Shown here one piece after another: positions 1-9,655 of a DNA stretch of 64,000 nt; the first letter of the stretch is position 1; each line of letters starts with the position of its first letter. The notes under the pieces were generated by a model, which made no database searches, was not told the origin of the DNA, and worked only from the letters and a program-made list of their open reading frames with translations. This DNA is from a filamentous cyanobacterium CCP2 (GTDB lineage: Bacteria; Cyanobacteriota; Cyanobacteriia; Elainellales; Elainellaceae): assembly GCA_003003615.1 (NCBI GenBank), contig PVWD01000002.1:26186-90185 (forward strand), in the 5' to 3' direction. Position numbers and translations under genes: made by a program.

Positions 1-1766
1 TCCAGTAAATCTCGATGCTCATGTAGAATGCTCAAGGCCTGCTGGTGGGCGTTTTCCACAATTCCTTTTACCTCCTGGTCAATCGCCTCTGCCGTTTGAG
101 GGCTAACCAACCGACGCGGATTCATATCATTACCTAAGAAGTTGTTTTGCTGCCCCTGCTGATAGGCCAGCGGCCCCAGCACCTTGCTCATCCCGTAGGT
201 CGTCACCATCCGTTCGGCCAGGTCGGTTGCCCGTTGCAGGTCGTTGGCGGCTCCAGTGGTAATGCTCCCAAAGACGATTTCTTCCGCCGATCGCCCACCC
301 AATAGCGTGGCAATTTGCCCTTGCAGCTCAATTTCACTCATCAAAAACCGATCTTCCGTTGGCAACTGTAAGGTATAGCCCAGAGCCGCCATCCCGCGAG
401 GCACGATCGAAATTTTTTCGACTCGGCTAGCTCCCGGCATGGCCGCCCCCACCATCGCATGGCCAACTTCGTGATAGGCCACAATCTTTTTCTCTTTTTC
501 ATTGAGAACGCGGCTCTTTTTCTCTAATCCAGCCACAAGCCGCTCGATCGCCTCATTAAAATCAGCCTGGGAAACAGCAGTACGGTTATTACGAGCCGCC
601 AGTAAGGCCGCTTCATTCACCAGGTTGGCTAAATCTGCTCCGGCAAAACCGGGTGTGCGGGTGGCAATTGCCTTCAGGTCAATATCCTCACCCAGCTTGA
701 CTCCCTTTGCATGGATTTCCAAAATTTCTAGCCGTCCCTGTAAATCGGGGCGATCGACCAATACCTGTCGATCAAACCGTCCCGGACGCAAAAGGGCTGG
801 ATCAAGGGATTCAGGTCGGTTCGTTGCCGCCAACACAATCACGGTTTGCTCTCCGGCTGAGAACCCATCCATTTCGGTCAACAATTGGTTTAGGGTTTGT
901 TCCCGCTCATCATTGCCGCCATAAAATCCACCAGAAGCACGAGACTTGCCGATCGCATCTAGCTCATCAATAAAAATAATGCAGGGAGCCTGCTTCTTGG
1001 CCTGTTCAAATAAGTCGCGCACCCGTGAGGAACCCACCCCCACAAACAGTTCCACAAACTCAGAGCCAGAAATACTGAAAAAAGGCACACCTGCCTCCCC
1101 TGCAACCGCCCTAGCCATCAGCGTTTTTCCAGTTCCGGGCGGCCCCACCAGCAGAACTCCTTTAGGAATCCGCGCCCCAATTTGAATGAATCGCTGAGGA
1201 CTTTTGAGAAAATCAACAATTTCAACCAGTTCGGCCTTCGCTTCTTCGACCCCAGCCACATCAGCGAAAGTGATTTTGTCATCTTCACCTTCCACATACA
1301 CCTTGGCACGGCTCTTCCCAATGGAAAGAACGCCCTGCTGTCCGCCCTGGCCACGCCCCAGGAAAAACTGCCAAATGGCCACAAAAATGAGCGGCGGAAT
1401 CACCCAGCTTAAGATATTGGTGAACCAGCCATTTTTCGGTGGAGGAGTCGCTGCAAACTCTATGCCATTCTCCTCCAGGCGTTTTGGTAGTTCCAGGTCA
1501 AAAATAGGCGTTGTAGCAAAGACCTGTCCAGTTTCTTCACCCTCTGGCTTCAGTTGATAGCGAATTTCGTTTTGCCCAACGGAAACCCGCGCCACTTCTC
1601 CATCCTGCACCTGATCAATAAATAGACTGTAGGGAACGCGAGGAATAGGCGGCCCGAAAAAATTTGGCAGGATAATGTTAAGAATAAGCAGTAACCCAGA
1701 AATGATTAATAAAACATTACCAATTTGCCGCGATCGAGGAGTTTGCGGCTGTTTTTTAATGGCCAT
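1..1766 (-). CDS. ftsH: ATP-dependent zinc metalloprotease FtsH (C-terminus cut by window edge)
   Basis: Membrane-anchored AAA+ protease that degrades damaged membrane proteins, in cyanobacteria notably photosystem II D1. About 588 residues are present, starting with [10 protein letters not shown] at 1766; the last few dozen residues lie beyond base 1. Visible in order: a first transmembrane helix (about residues 15-37), a lumenal segment, a second helix (about 112-136), Walker A GPPGTGKT (about 207), Walker [12 protein letters not shown], the second region of homology [19 protein letters not shown], and the zinc site HEVGH (about residue 430; many FtsH proteins have HEAGH). The gene stands alone on the minus strand with about 340 bases of leader. 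It resembles the FtsH1/FtsH3 side of the cyanobacterial family, but the paralogue class is an inference. Confidence 0.95.
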   Translation of the reverse strand, partial: MAIKKQPQTPRSRQIGNVLLIISGLLLILNIILPNFFGPPIPRVPYSLFIDQVQDGEVARVSVGQNEIRYQLKPEGEETGQVFATTPIFDLELPKRLEENGIEFAATPPPKNGWFTNILSWVIPPLIFVAIWQFFLGRGQGGQQGVLSIGKSRAKVYVEGEDDKITFADVAGVEEAKAELVEIVDFLKSPQRFIQIGARIPKGVLLVGPPGTGKTLMARAVAGEAGVPFFSISGSEFVELFVGVGSSRVRDLFEQAKKQAPCIIFIDELDAIGKSRASGGFYGGNDEREQTLNQLLTEMDGFSAGEQTVIVLAATNRPESLDPALLRPGRFDRQVLVDRPDLQGRLEILEIHAKGVKLGEDIDLKAIATRTPGFAGADLANLVNEAALLAARNNRTAVSQADFNEAIERLVAGLEKKSRVLNEKEKKIVAYHEVGHAMVGAAMPGASRVEKISIVPRGMAALGYTLQLPTEDRFLMSEIELQGQIATLLGGRSAEEIVFGSITTGAANDLQRATDLAERMVTTYGMSKVLGPLAYQQGQQNNFLGNDMNPRRLVSPQTAEAIDQEVKGIVENAHQQALSILHEHRDLL

Positions 1767-2106
1767 GCATTCAGCGTCCTTTTGCTAACAGGTTTAAGAA
1801 AGGGCTATCAGACAGCAGAGAGTCAATGCTAGAGGTTAGAGCAAGCCATTGGAGCAGTACATCATTCAAATGGCAGAAATCGCTTACAGTTTCCTGGGAT
1901 GCTCACAACGCTTTTTCATCTGACATCCTTAAAACTACACACTAATTCTAAATTGTTTACTGAAGGCTCAGAATCAGCCGCTTTGTACGGTTAACGCGAA
2001 CAAAAGCGAAGGGCGAACCGCTGTCCGCCCTCACAAGAATCTATTTGTGCTGTTCATATCCTTACGCAAACTCAACGTTAAGACTGCTTTCCGTTTTGTG
2101 AGCGTG
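1767..2106. other. Intergenic region upstream of ftsH
   Basis: About 340 bases between the ftsH start and the stop of the DUF2949 gene. It should hold the ftsH promoter and leader on the minus strand. No convincing gene, terminator or repeat is visible. Confidence 0.4.
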
Positions 2107-2379
2107 CTACGCAGTTTCCATCCATTCAAAAACGCGATCGAGCTGCTCTAGCGTGATGAGTCCATACTGCCAGAGAATCATTGGAATTAAATTGGTGCTT
2201 TGCTCCGGCTGACGCAGGGCCAGGGCAATGGCTGCGGAAGGAACGGCTAACTCTTCTCGAAGAAACTGAATTAAACGGGTTCGGGTTGTAAAGTCCTGAG
2301 GCACAGGTCTGCTCCAATGTATAAATGATGTGGCTTTAATTGAAGTTTTGTAACAGTCTTTCAGATTTATTGAAGGCAT
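2107..2379 (-). CDS. DUF2949 family small protein
   Basis: A 90-residue protein of a small cyanobacterial family of unknown function. The recognisable core is RLIQFLREELAVPSAAIALA (residues 35-54) followed by IPMILWQYGLITLEQLDRVF, ending in a tryptophan-containing helix. This is the DUF2949 pattern of a short helical protein without membrane segments. The first 30 residues are less typical, so the true start could lie downstream of the ATG at 2379; no strong ribosome binding site decides it. It sits alone between ftsH and a long gene-poor stretch. Confidence 0.7.
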   Translation of the reverse strand: MPSINLKDCYKTSIKATSFIHWSRPVPQDFTTRTRLIQFLREELAVPSAAIALALRQPEQSTNLIPMILWQYGLITLEQLDRVFEWMETA

Positions 2380-3066
2380 TATAGCGAGAATCTATTGAGC
2401 GTGAACATAAATTTGCAGAATATTGAGACTTTTTGAGTAGAGGCTTCTATCAAGGGATAGAGGCGTTAGAACCTTTCTTCAAGGGCGATCGGCTCAATTC
2501 CTGAATGACTGATATCATCCGATCGTAAGATGAGAGAAAAATGAGAGCTTAATGAGGCTTTCTGAGAAAGAATAGGCTAAACAGTAGGCAATTCTAGCGA
2601 ATTACTATGACTTTGGCGCATGATCAACAAAAAGTTTACGGACAAACGCTGCCTCAAAAGGCTAAGGACTGAGAAAAAGCTGAGGCCCGGGCACGTATTC
2701 ATAAAGCAGGACTAACGCAACGGGTGCTGCTAACCCCTAAATGTTGTAAGGACATCGTATTGCCATGTCCCTCTCGGAATGGTGTATTCAGTCGAGAATG
2801 CGTCAGTTCTGATAAAGAAAAGATGATTTTGATTGCCCCAGCAGAAGTGACGAAACCCTAACAAAGGGCAGACAGTTCCAGAAGCAAATCGTAAAATAGA
2901 ATACAGAAGCAAAAACTGATTTACTCTGTGCTGCATTTGCCCCAATCCAAGCTGGTTTATGTCGATGCGAAAACCGGAGGATTGGTTTTTTGTTGGGAAT
3001 GTTGGGAATCGTCAGTTCGAGTTCACCACCATAAGTTTTGGAAAATCTCAAATATCGGAGGATTTC
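2380..3066. other. Gene-poor region with an interrupted reading frame
   Basis: Nearly 690 bases without a convincing gene. On the plus strand an ATG at 2607 opens a 21-codon frame ending in TGA at 2670-2672, and the same frame then stays open to about 2862. This could be a decayed small gene, but nothing in it is recognisable. Rejected as a gene call. Confidence 0.3.
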
Positions 3067-3177
3067 ATGAGTTCAGATTTATTTGATGCCCTGACCGTTG
3101 CTTTGGTTGTCACTGTTTTTAGCTGTTTAGTATCTCCTACGCTGGTATGGCTGTTTACCTCTCACCAGCAGGGCTAA
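3067..3177 (+). CDS. Small single-span membrane protein (36 aa)
   Basis: A 36-residue ORF beginning MSSDLFDALTV, with one long hydrophobic stretch of about 20 residues (TVALVVTVFSCLVSPTLVWL) and a short polar tail. The start at 3067 is supported by a GGAG Shine-Dalgarno six bases upstream; the same frame is open further upstream, but that part has no coding character. Size and layout resemble the tiny membrane subunits of photosynthetic complexes, but it matches none I know (PetN, PetL, PsbM, PsbX, Psb30). Function unknown. Confidence 0.5.
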   Translation: MSSDLFDALTVALVVTVFSCLVSPTLVWLFTSHQQG

Positions 3178-3389
3178 GCTCAGGGAATCCATCTATCTTG
3201 TTCCCGATGTACATGCTCTGTCTTTAAATGTTGCAATCTGTAATTAGTGATCCGCTTCCTCCCCAATCAACCTGCCTTTAGAATAGGCTAGAGGATAGGG
3301 TGCCTCCCTCCCCTTGAGATTAATCAACCGGGGGGACGCTCAATCGGCGGCAATCAATAGCATTCCTTCGGTAAACACGGATTACTTCG

Positions 3390-3812
3390 ATGGCAACAAT
3401 GATTGGGAGAGTGGCACTAAGCGGCATCTGTGCAGGAATTGCCCTGTACGTTGCAGTACGTACCGAAAACGAAAAAGTACAGGCTGCTGCTGCTTTAGCA
3501 AGTTCATGTTTGTTTGGCTTCACTGCGACAACTCTGGTGTTAAGGCAACATCGGGAGCGTAAAAGTCGAGAGCTTAATACTGATGCCTATTTAGAAATGC
3601 TGAGGCAGGTAAACACACCTCGATCGAGCGTTTCACAGCAGCCTCCAGTCTGTAGAGGATGTTGTCACTATCATGGGCGAGTGTATGGCGGAACCATGTT
3701 GGTTTGTGCAATGCATCCCTATGGCGTAGAAGACGATCGCTGTAGTGATTGGGAAACCAAGACTGCCGAACCTTCCCAGGAAGATTTGGATAACATTGGC
3801 AGCGATTTTTAG
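3390..3812 (+). CDS. Conserved cyanobacterial membrane-anchored Cys-motif protein
   Basis: A 140-residue protein. The N-terminus carries two hydrophobic segments (about residues 6-22 and 32-51), then a charged linker, then a compact motif of four cysteines and two histidines: CRGCCHYHG at residues 88-96, VCAMHPYG, and a final CSDWE. The C-x2-C...HPYG...C-x-DW arrangement recurs in small cyanobacterial hypothetical proteins and looks like a zinc- or iron-binding knuckle facing one side of the membrane. The downstream acidic tail is probably disordered. Function unknown. The gene is not obviously in an operon. Confidence 0.6.
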   Translation: MATMIGRVALSGICAGIALYVAVRTENEKVQAAAALASSCLFGFTATTLVLRQHRERKSRELNTDAYLEMLRQVNTPRSSVSQQPPVCRGCCHYHGRVYGGTMLVCAMHPYGVEDDRCSDWETKTAEPSQEDLDNIGSDF

Positions 3813-4007
3813 TTTTCTCCCGCAACAACAGAAGTTGAAGCAGTGAGTTGAAGCAGTTAAAGGTTAGAAAATCCCAGGAGCGTTGCCCGAAACGTCTTCA
3901 CAGATAGGTGAACCAATCACTCCGTAAGTGGATTACGAGTTTCGCCTCTTGGGGATTGTCGTCCGTTTATTGACTACCAAACGGTTTACTAATTTGCCAA
4001 TACATCA

Positions 4008-4625
4008 CTAATTTGCCAATACGCCATTTAAAAAGATATCTGCCATCCCTTCTGCCATTTCTAGCATTGCTTGGGGAGGCGAATCTTCTGGCATGATCGT
4101 GTCACGGCTAAACCCAGCCACTGTAAACATCCCCAAAAATACCTGAGCGACGGTGCGGGGGTTCATTCGACGGTAAATGCCTTGATCCATCGCTGTTTCA
4201 AAAAAGGCCTCTGCCACATCGGTCATTTTGACAATGACTTCATTTTGGATTTGCTCACGCAAGTCAGGGTGAAACTGTGCTTCCATGAAGCAGACTCGCA
4301 TCAAGTCAGCATTTTGATGTAAGTTCAGCATTCGCCGCCGCATGACTTGTCCGATCGCCTTGTAGCTGGCCATTTCGCTTAGTTCGGTCAGCAAGTCCGT
4401 TAAGATTTCTACCCATCCCTGAGTTGCCACTTCAACTAGAATTGCTTTCTTATTTTCAAAGTGACGAAAGATCGTCCCTTCAGCAACACCTGCTGCCTGG
4501 GCCAACTCACGAGTCGTAGTGCCGTCATAGCCTTGGCGAGCAAACAGCCGCCTGGCCGCTTGAAGAATTCGAGTTTGCGTTTCTGCCTCCGTTTGGGGGG
4601 CACTACGGAAAGAGCGCATAGCCAC
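4008..4625 (-). CDS. TetR/AcrR family transcriptional regulator
   Basis: A 205-residue DNA-binding repressor of the TetR family. The N-terminal helix-turn-helix is clear: residues 16-62 contain QTRILQAARRLFARQGYDG, TTRELAQAAGVAEGTIFRHF and ENKKAILVEV. The rest is the variable helical ligand-binding and dimerisation region. The first codon is GTG at 4623-4625; an ATG two codons later is an alternative start. Immediately upstream lie a CGTCGG-AAA-CCGACG hairpin and a 17-base palindrome that could be its operator. The next genes are not divergent from it, so its targets are not revealed by context. Confidence 0.88.
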   Translation of the reverse strand: MAMRSFRSAPQTEAETQTRILQAARRLFARQGYDGTTTRELAQAAGVAEGTIFRHFENKKAILVEVATQGWVEILTDLLTELSEMASYKAIGQVMRRRMLNLHQNADLMRVCFMEAQFHPDLREQIQNEVIVKMTDVAEAFFETAMDQGIYRRMNPRTVAQVFLGMFTVAGFSRDTIMPEDSPPQAMLEMAEGMADIFLNGVLAN

Positions 4626-4929
4626 TCGTCGGAAACCGACGCAAAAGGTTTACTTAAAGCTTGAAACAGGTTCGTTAAACCTGCTGCTGTCAATCGAAAT
4701 ATGGAATATATTTCCTTGCCATTCAGCTTATCAATTCCGAAATGGATACTCACAGGTTCTCTACAAAGCTTCACAGAGATGGTAATTCGATCGGGGTAGC
4801 AAACCTACTGTCAGGTGTGGCAAGAGGGAGATCAAATAGAAGCAGTTAAAATGACGGGGGTATTTGCCCAGGTGCGCGATCGATGGATTACGGCTCACTT
4901 AAAAATCAGTTAGCCCACCAGAGCAACTT
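4626..4929. promoter_or_regulatory. Upstream region of the tetR gene with two palindromes
   Basis: Seen directly: CGTCGG/CCGACG (4627-4641, three-base spacer), touching the tetR start codon, and CAGGTT-CGTTA-AACCTG (4667-4683), a 17-base palindrome about 45 bases upstream. TetR proteins usually bind palindromes of this size in their own promoters, so autoregulation is a reasonable inference. The rest of the stretch, up to the kinase stop at 4930, shows nothing recognisable. Confidence 0.4.
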
Positions 4930-6852
4930 TCATTGCTGCACGATCGGCAATGTTACTGTGAACGTGGTTCCTTGCCCTAAAGTGCTACGAGCCGTAATCT
5001 GTCCGCCATGTCGTTCAACGATCTTACGGCAAATTGCCAGACCCATTCCAGTTCCTTCAAATTCACTGCGGCCGTGCAGACGTTGAAACATTGTAAAGAT
5101 GCGATCGAGATACGTTTCATCAAAACCAATACCGTTGTCAGTGAATTGGATTTGACATTGGGCAGCATGCGGTGAAGAATCAGCCAAGATCTCAAAATTT
5201 GCGTCTGCCCGGACGGAAGGAAAGGAAAACAGCAGGAATGAGCTTAGCTTGATTTGAGGCGGAATATTGGGTTTGTGAAACTTGATGGCATTGCTAATGA
5301 GATTTTGGAACAATTGACGCATTTGAGTTGGGTCAGCTTCGATTGTTGGTAGTTCTGTTATTGCAATACAAGCACTGGTTTGCTGGATGGTAATTTCTAA
5401 ATCAGAAAGGACATCATGCAAAATGTTTGTTAAGTTGACCTGTACAAATGGCTTGGCTTCAGTTGTGATGCGGGAAAAGGTGAGTAAATCATTAATTAGA
5501 GTTTGCATGCGGTGGGCAGCGTTTTGCATTCGCCGTAAATAATCCAATCCTTCATCAGATAGGGTATCCGCGTACTTTGCCTGAAGCCGATCGCCAAAGG
5601 TCTGAATTTTACGCAACGGTTCTTGGAGGTCATGGGAAGCCACAGAAGCAAAATCTTGGAGTTCTTGATTGCTTTGCTCCAATCGTTTGGCAAACTGCCT
5701 TAGCTCCGCTTCCGATCGCTTCCGGTGCGTAACATCGCGAATGTTGCACTGAATCACTCGCTGATTCCCTGTGCTGTAGGTGCTGCTTACGAACTCCACA
5801 TCCAAATACTGTCCATCCTTAGTGCGAAGCGACAGATCCTTAAACCGTAATGAATCCGCTTCACAAAGTCGTTGCACGATCGCCTGAACGGTTTCCTCTT
5901 GCTCTAATACTCCAATTTCCCACAGTTTTTTACCCAACAATTCAGAGTGAGAATAGCCTAATAGATTGAGCAAAAACGGGTTCGCTTGAGTAATCTCTCC
6001 AGTGTCGGCATCCAGAATCAGCACACCATCTTGGGAAGCTTCAAACAACTGACGATAACGAATCGCTGAAGCAAGAAGAGCGGCTTCTGCCTGCTGGCGA
6101 TCGGTAATGTCTTGTACGATCGAAAAAACACCAATCACATTACTATCCACATCAACTAATGAGGTGCTGTGCCATTCGCAGACAATCAATCTGCCGTCCG
6201 CAGTAATGTTCTGACTTGTGCTTGTAATGCTTGTTTTTAAGTCAATTAAAGTTTGCCAAACTCGCTGAAATTCAGGTTGCAGTAGTGAGGGCACAATCAA
6301 TGCCTTAATCGGCTTCCCTAGAACTTCACGTCGCTTATATAAAAAGATCTTTTCTGCTCCCGGATTCCATTCCACAATTTCAAAATCCAGATTCCATTCA
6401 ATGACTGCAAGCGGTGTTTGTTGGAGATGAAATAGCAGTTTGCGTTCTAGCTGCCGCAGGGCTTCTTCAGTTTGTTTTCGATCGCTGATGTCCTCAAAAA
6501 TTACACCAACTTGCTGATGTGGGACAGGAAAAGCCTTCGCTAAAAACACCTTTTCAATGAGTTGCTCATTGCGATAGCGAATTTCACCTAAATCCTTGCT
6601 GACACCAGAACGAACGATTTCTGCATAGCCTTCAGGGGATTCGATTTTGAGAAAAGCAGGAAAAGGATCACGCTCTGGAACCAAACTTTTTGTCCAGCCC
6701 AAATCACTAGAAAATCCCAGGATTCTCTGTGCCTGGTGATTGGCAGCCACCAGCCTGAATGTATCGGCATCATTGATATTATCCAGGTGCCAAATCATTA
6801 ACCCTAAGGGAATATGTTCCACCAATTCAGCGAACAGATGATGACCAACCAT
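4930..6852 (-). CDS. PAS-domain sensor histidine kinase
   Basis: A 640-residue cytoplasmic kinase without membrane segments. Three PAS-type sensor blocks occupy about residues 8-385, each followed by a PAC-like tail. The dimerisation and phosphoacceptor helix follows with ASHDLQEPLRKIQTF (His near residue 405), a HisKA form common in phytochrome-like cyanobacterial kinases. The ATPase domain has the N box NLISNAIKFHK, G1 DNGIGFD and G2 GTGMGLAICRKI, so it looks active. The ATG at 6852 lies 26 bases inside the end of the upstream GGDEF-EAL gene, which implies translational coupling. It has no receiver of its own; the REC domain of its operon partner is the natural phosphorylation target. Confidence 0.9.
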   Translation of the reverse strand: MVGHHLFAELVEHIPLGLMIWHLDNINDADTFRLVAANHQAQRILGFSSDLGWTKSLVPERDPFPAFLKIESPEGYAEIVRSGVSKDLGEIRYRNEQLIEKVFLAKAFPVPHQQVGVIFEDISDRKQTEEALRQLERKLLFHLQQTPLAVIEWNLDFEIVEWNPGAEKIFLYKRREVLGKPIKALIVPSLLQPEFQRVWQTLIDLKTSITSTSQNITADGRLIVCEWHSTSLVDVDSNVIGVFSIVQDITDRQQAEAALLASAIRYRQLFEASQDGVLILDADTGEITQANPFLLNLLGYSHSELLGKKLWEIGVLEQEETVQAIVQRLCEADSLRFKDLSLRTKDGQYLDVEFVSSTYSTGNQRVIQCNIRDVTHRKRSEAELRQFAKRLEQSNQELQDFASVASHDLQEPLRKIQTFGDRLQAKYADTLSDEGLDYLRRMQNAAHRMQTLINDLLTFSRITTEAKPFVQVNLTNILHDVLSDLEITIQQTSACIAITELPTIEADPTQMRQLFQNLISNAIKFHKPNIPPQIKLSSFLLFSFPSVRADANFEILADSSPHAAQCQIQFTDNGIGFDETYLDRIFTMFQRLHGRSEFEGTGMGLAICRKIVERHGGQITARSTLGQGTTFTVTLPIVQQ

Positions 6853-9340
6853 CTAGTTTTTCACCCACTACTCTGTCAATTAACTGTGTGGCGGCTTCTG
6901 CTCCTACAGGTTTACAAAAGAAATAGCCCTGAGCATAATCACAGTGAAGTGCCCGAATTTGAGCTAAGTGCTTTGATGTCTCAACACCTTCCGCCACAAC
7001 ATCCATTCCCAAGTTCCAAGCCAGCGTAATAATGGTACGAACGATCGCCAGTTGTTCACCATCTGAGTCAATCTTACTAATAAACGATCGATCGATTTTC
7101 AGCGTATCAATGGGGAAGCGATGCAAACAGCTTAAAGATGAATAACCTGTGCCAAAATCGTCGATCGCTAGATGAATCCCCAACTCCTGAAGCTGGGACA
7201 GTGTAGTAACTGCCAACTCAGCATTTTCCATGAGAATACTTTCAGTAATTTCCAGTTTCAAAAAACGAGGACTGAGGCCAGTTTCAATCAACGTTTGTTT
7301 AATTTCCTCGGTGAGGTGGGGCGTAAACTGTTTGCCTGAAAGATTAACTGTCATCATCAAGTCATGATTTGAAAACTGTTGCCGCCACTGCTGCATTTGT
7401 TTGCAAGCTTCCTGAAGTACCCAATGGCCGATCGGAATAATCAGCCCCGTATCTTCGGCGATCGGAATAAACTCTGTAGGGGAAATCATGCCTCGTTTGG
7501 GATGCTGCCAGCGCAATAAGCTCTCAAACCCAACGATTTGCTGTGTTCGCAAAGAGACGATCGGTTGGTAATGCAGCAATAGCTCTTGCCGGTCTAGGGC
7601 CCGGCGTAGATCGGTTTCAATTTGCAGCAACTTAACAGCATGGGTATGCATTCCTGGATTAAAAATTTCATAGCGGCCGCGGCCTTGCTCCTTAGCTCGA
7701 TACATGGCGGTGTCTGAATCTCGCAGCAAGTCTTCCGGACGCACATAGTTCTTTGTTCCAAAAGCAATACCAATACTGGCAGCCGTAAACACCTCATACC
7801 CCTCCAGCGTAAACGGCACAGACAGTTCCTTCTGAATCCGTTCTGCCACCAATGTTACTGCGCTTTCGTCCCGTGCATCTTCCAACAAAATCACAAATTC
7901 ATCTCCACCTAAACGGGCGATCGTGTCACTCGGACGCAAGCAGTGAGCCAGACGGTCAGCAATGGCAATCAAGAGATGATCGCCTAACATATGCCCCAAA
8001 CTGTCGTTAATTACCTTAAACCGATCGAGGTCGATGAATAAAACCGCAAACAGACTGTATCTATGCTGGCAAAGCTGGATCGCATGACGGAGCCGTTCCA
8101 TCAGCAAAACGCGATTTGGCAAGCCTGTCAATGTATCGTGAAGCGCGTCGTGAAGCAGCTTTTCTTCTGCCTGTTTCCAAGCGGTCAAATCAGTCTGGGA
8201 GCCTGCCATGCGAGTCGTTTTTCCCTCTGCATCTTGCACCGCCAACCCCCGGCACAGTATCCACCGATGCCCCCCGTCTCGATGCATCACCCGATATTCT
8301 TGCTCAAAGTGTGGAGTCAAGCCATCCAAATGTTCTTTTAAGTTGCGTTTGACCCAGTGCATATCTTCAGGGTGAATTCGATCGAGCCATTCTTCGATCG
8401 CATCGCCAATTTCGTGTTCCTGGTAGCCCAGCATGGCTTTCCAGCGTGCAGAGTAATACACCTTTCCCGTTTTTAAGTTCCAATCCCAAATGCCATCGTT
8501 AGCCCCTTGAACGGCTAACGCATAGCGTTCTTCACTTTCCCGTAGGGCAGCTTCGGCTTGGATGCGGCCTGTCACGTCGGTTTGCAGCCCAATAAAATTA
8601 ATCAGTTTCCCTTCTTCATCAAATACAGGGTTAATGGTGACTTCATTCCAGAACGGGGTGCCATCTTTGCGGTAGTTGACAATCGTACAAACGATCGGCT
8701 TTAACTGAACGATCGCCTCTCGCATTTGCTGCACAACCCTTGGATCAGACTCTGCTCCCTGGAGAAAACGGCAGTTTTTGCCAATCACTTCTTCGACACC
8801 ATACCCCGTTAGCTTGGTAAAGGCATCGTTTACAAAAATCACTGGGTTACGCGGCTGATTTGGATCAGTAACAACAACCCCCGTACTGATATTACTGATC
8901 GCCAATGCCAGTTGATGTTTCTCTCGCAGGGCTAAACGTAGCTTTTTCAGCGTGTGTGCATGTTGAATAGCGTAGCGGATAGTGCGTTCTAACATGAGGG
9001 CAGTCATTTCCCCTTTCAGCAAATAGTCTGCGGCCCCAGCTTGCATTGCAGCAACATCAATTTTGTGATCTCCCTGCCCTGTCAGCAAAATCATGGGAGC
9101 ATCACAGTTACAACCGATCGCCTCTTTCAGTAATTCCAATCCACTGCACTGCCCCAGCCGATAATCGACCAGGTACACATCGTGCTGTTTCTGAACCATT
9201 TCAGCCAAGGCTTTATCATAGGTTGAAACCCAATCCAGCCAAAATGATTCCCCTTTGATTTCAGAAAACAGATCCCGTATGAAAATGTAATCATCCTCAT
9301 CATCATCCACCAACAGCACTCTGATTAAAGGGAACGGCAT
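6827..9340 (-). CDS. Response regulator with PAS, GGDEF and EAL domains (c-di-GMP turnover)
   Basis: An 837-residue protein. Order: receiver domain (residues 5-125, phosphoacceptor Asp in LVDYRLG, Lys in LLKGE), PAS with an FMN-LOV-like GKNCRFLQG motif (about 145-265), a second PAS (about 270-390), GGDEF (about 400-560) and EAL (about 575-825). The GGDEF signature RLGGDEF is intact, with an RPSD inhibitory site five residues upstream. The EAL domain keeps ESLLRW, KLEITES, DDFGTGYSSL and KIDRSF. Both activities may therefore be functional, making net c-di-GMP output regulated. GKNCRFLQGAESD matches the flavin-cysteine loop of LOV domains, so blue-light sensing is plausible. First gene of a two-gene unit with the PAS kinase. 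Confidence 0.93.
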   Translation of the reverse strand: MPFPLIRVLLVDDDEDDYIFIRDLFSEIKGESFWLDWVSTYDKALAEMVQKQHDVYLVDYRLGQCSGLELLKEAIGCNCDAPMILLTGQGDHKIDVAAMQAGAADYLLKGEMTALMLERTIRYAIQHAHTLKKLRLALREKHQLALAISNISTGVVVTDPNQPRNPVIFVNDAFTKLTGYGVEEVIGKNCRFLQGAESDPRVVQQMREAIVQLKPIVCTIVNYRKDGTPFWNEVTINPVFDEEGKLINFIGLQTDVTGRIQAEAALRESEERYALAVQGANDGIWDWNLKTGKVYYSARWKAMLGYQEHEIGDAIEEWLDRIHPEDMHWVKRNLKEHLDGLTPHFEQEYRVMHRDGGHRWILCRGLAVQDAEGKTTRMAGSQTDLTAWKQAEEKLLHDALHDTLTGLPNRVLLMERLRHAIQLCQHRYSLFAVLFIDLDRFKVINDSLGHMLGDHLLIAIADRLAHCLRPSDTIARLGGDEFVILLEDARDESAVTLVAERIQKELSVPFTLEGYEVFTAASIGIAFGTKNYVRPEDLLRDSDTAMYRAKEQGRGRYEIFNPGMHTHAVKLLQIETDLRRALDRQELLLHYQPIVSLRTQQIVGFESLLRWQHPKRGMISPTEFIPIAEDTGLIIPIGHWVLQEACKQMQQWRQQFSNHDLMMTVNLSGKQFTPHLTEEIKQTLIETGLSPRFLKLEITESILMENAELAVTTLSQLQELGIHLAIDDFGTGYSSLSCLHRFPIDTLKIDRSFISKIDSDGEQLAIVRTIITLAWNLGMDVVAEGVETSKHLAQIRALHCDYAQGYFFCKPVGAEAATQLIDRVVGEKLDGWSSSVR

Positions 9341-9648
9341 ATCTGAGACAGGTAAATTAAAGGGCGATCGTTGTTAACGGAGCGAGGAAAAACGTTCTTT
9401 GAAGGACTCCAGAGGGTGGAGTTTAGTTGAGAAAGACAAATTCCTTCCAACCGCTTTGGAGGACGATCCAGAGCGTTGGAGAGTGAAATAGAGTTTCCCT
9501 TGCTTATCGTTCCCTGAAACCGCCCATTTCTATAAGGATGCAGAACGGTTGTCCTCGTCTCTTGTTTGCCTTCCTAGGAACGCCATATGCAACTTACAGC
9601 GATTTTCATTTGGTTAAGCACTACTCCCTACTCCCCACTCCCTACTCC
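9341..9648. other. Intergenic region between nanE and the signalling operon
   Basis: About 308 bases downstream of nanE and upstream of the GGDEF-EAL gene. The part next to nanE is a pyrimidine-rich tandem heptamer tract (listed separately). The rest should contain the signalling operon promoter, but no clear box can be assigned. Confidence 0.35.
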
Positions 9649-9655
9649 CTAACTC
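9621..9655. repeat. CTACTCC heptamer tract
   Basis: About five imperfect tandem copies of a seven-base unit, CTACTCC/CCCACTC. Similar tracts occur at about 29175, 40244 and 60044 in this window. Short heptamer tandem repeats between genes are typical of filamentous cyanobacteria (STRR class). Confidence 0.75.
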
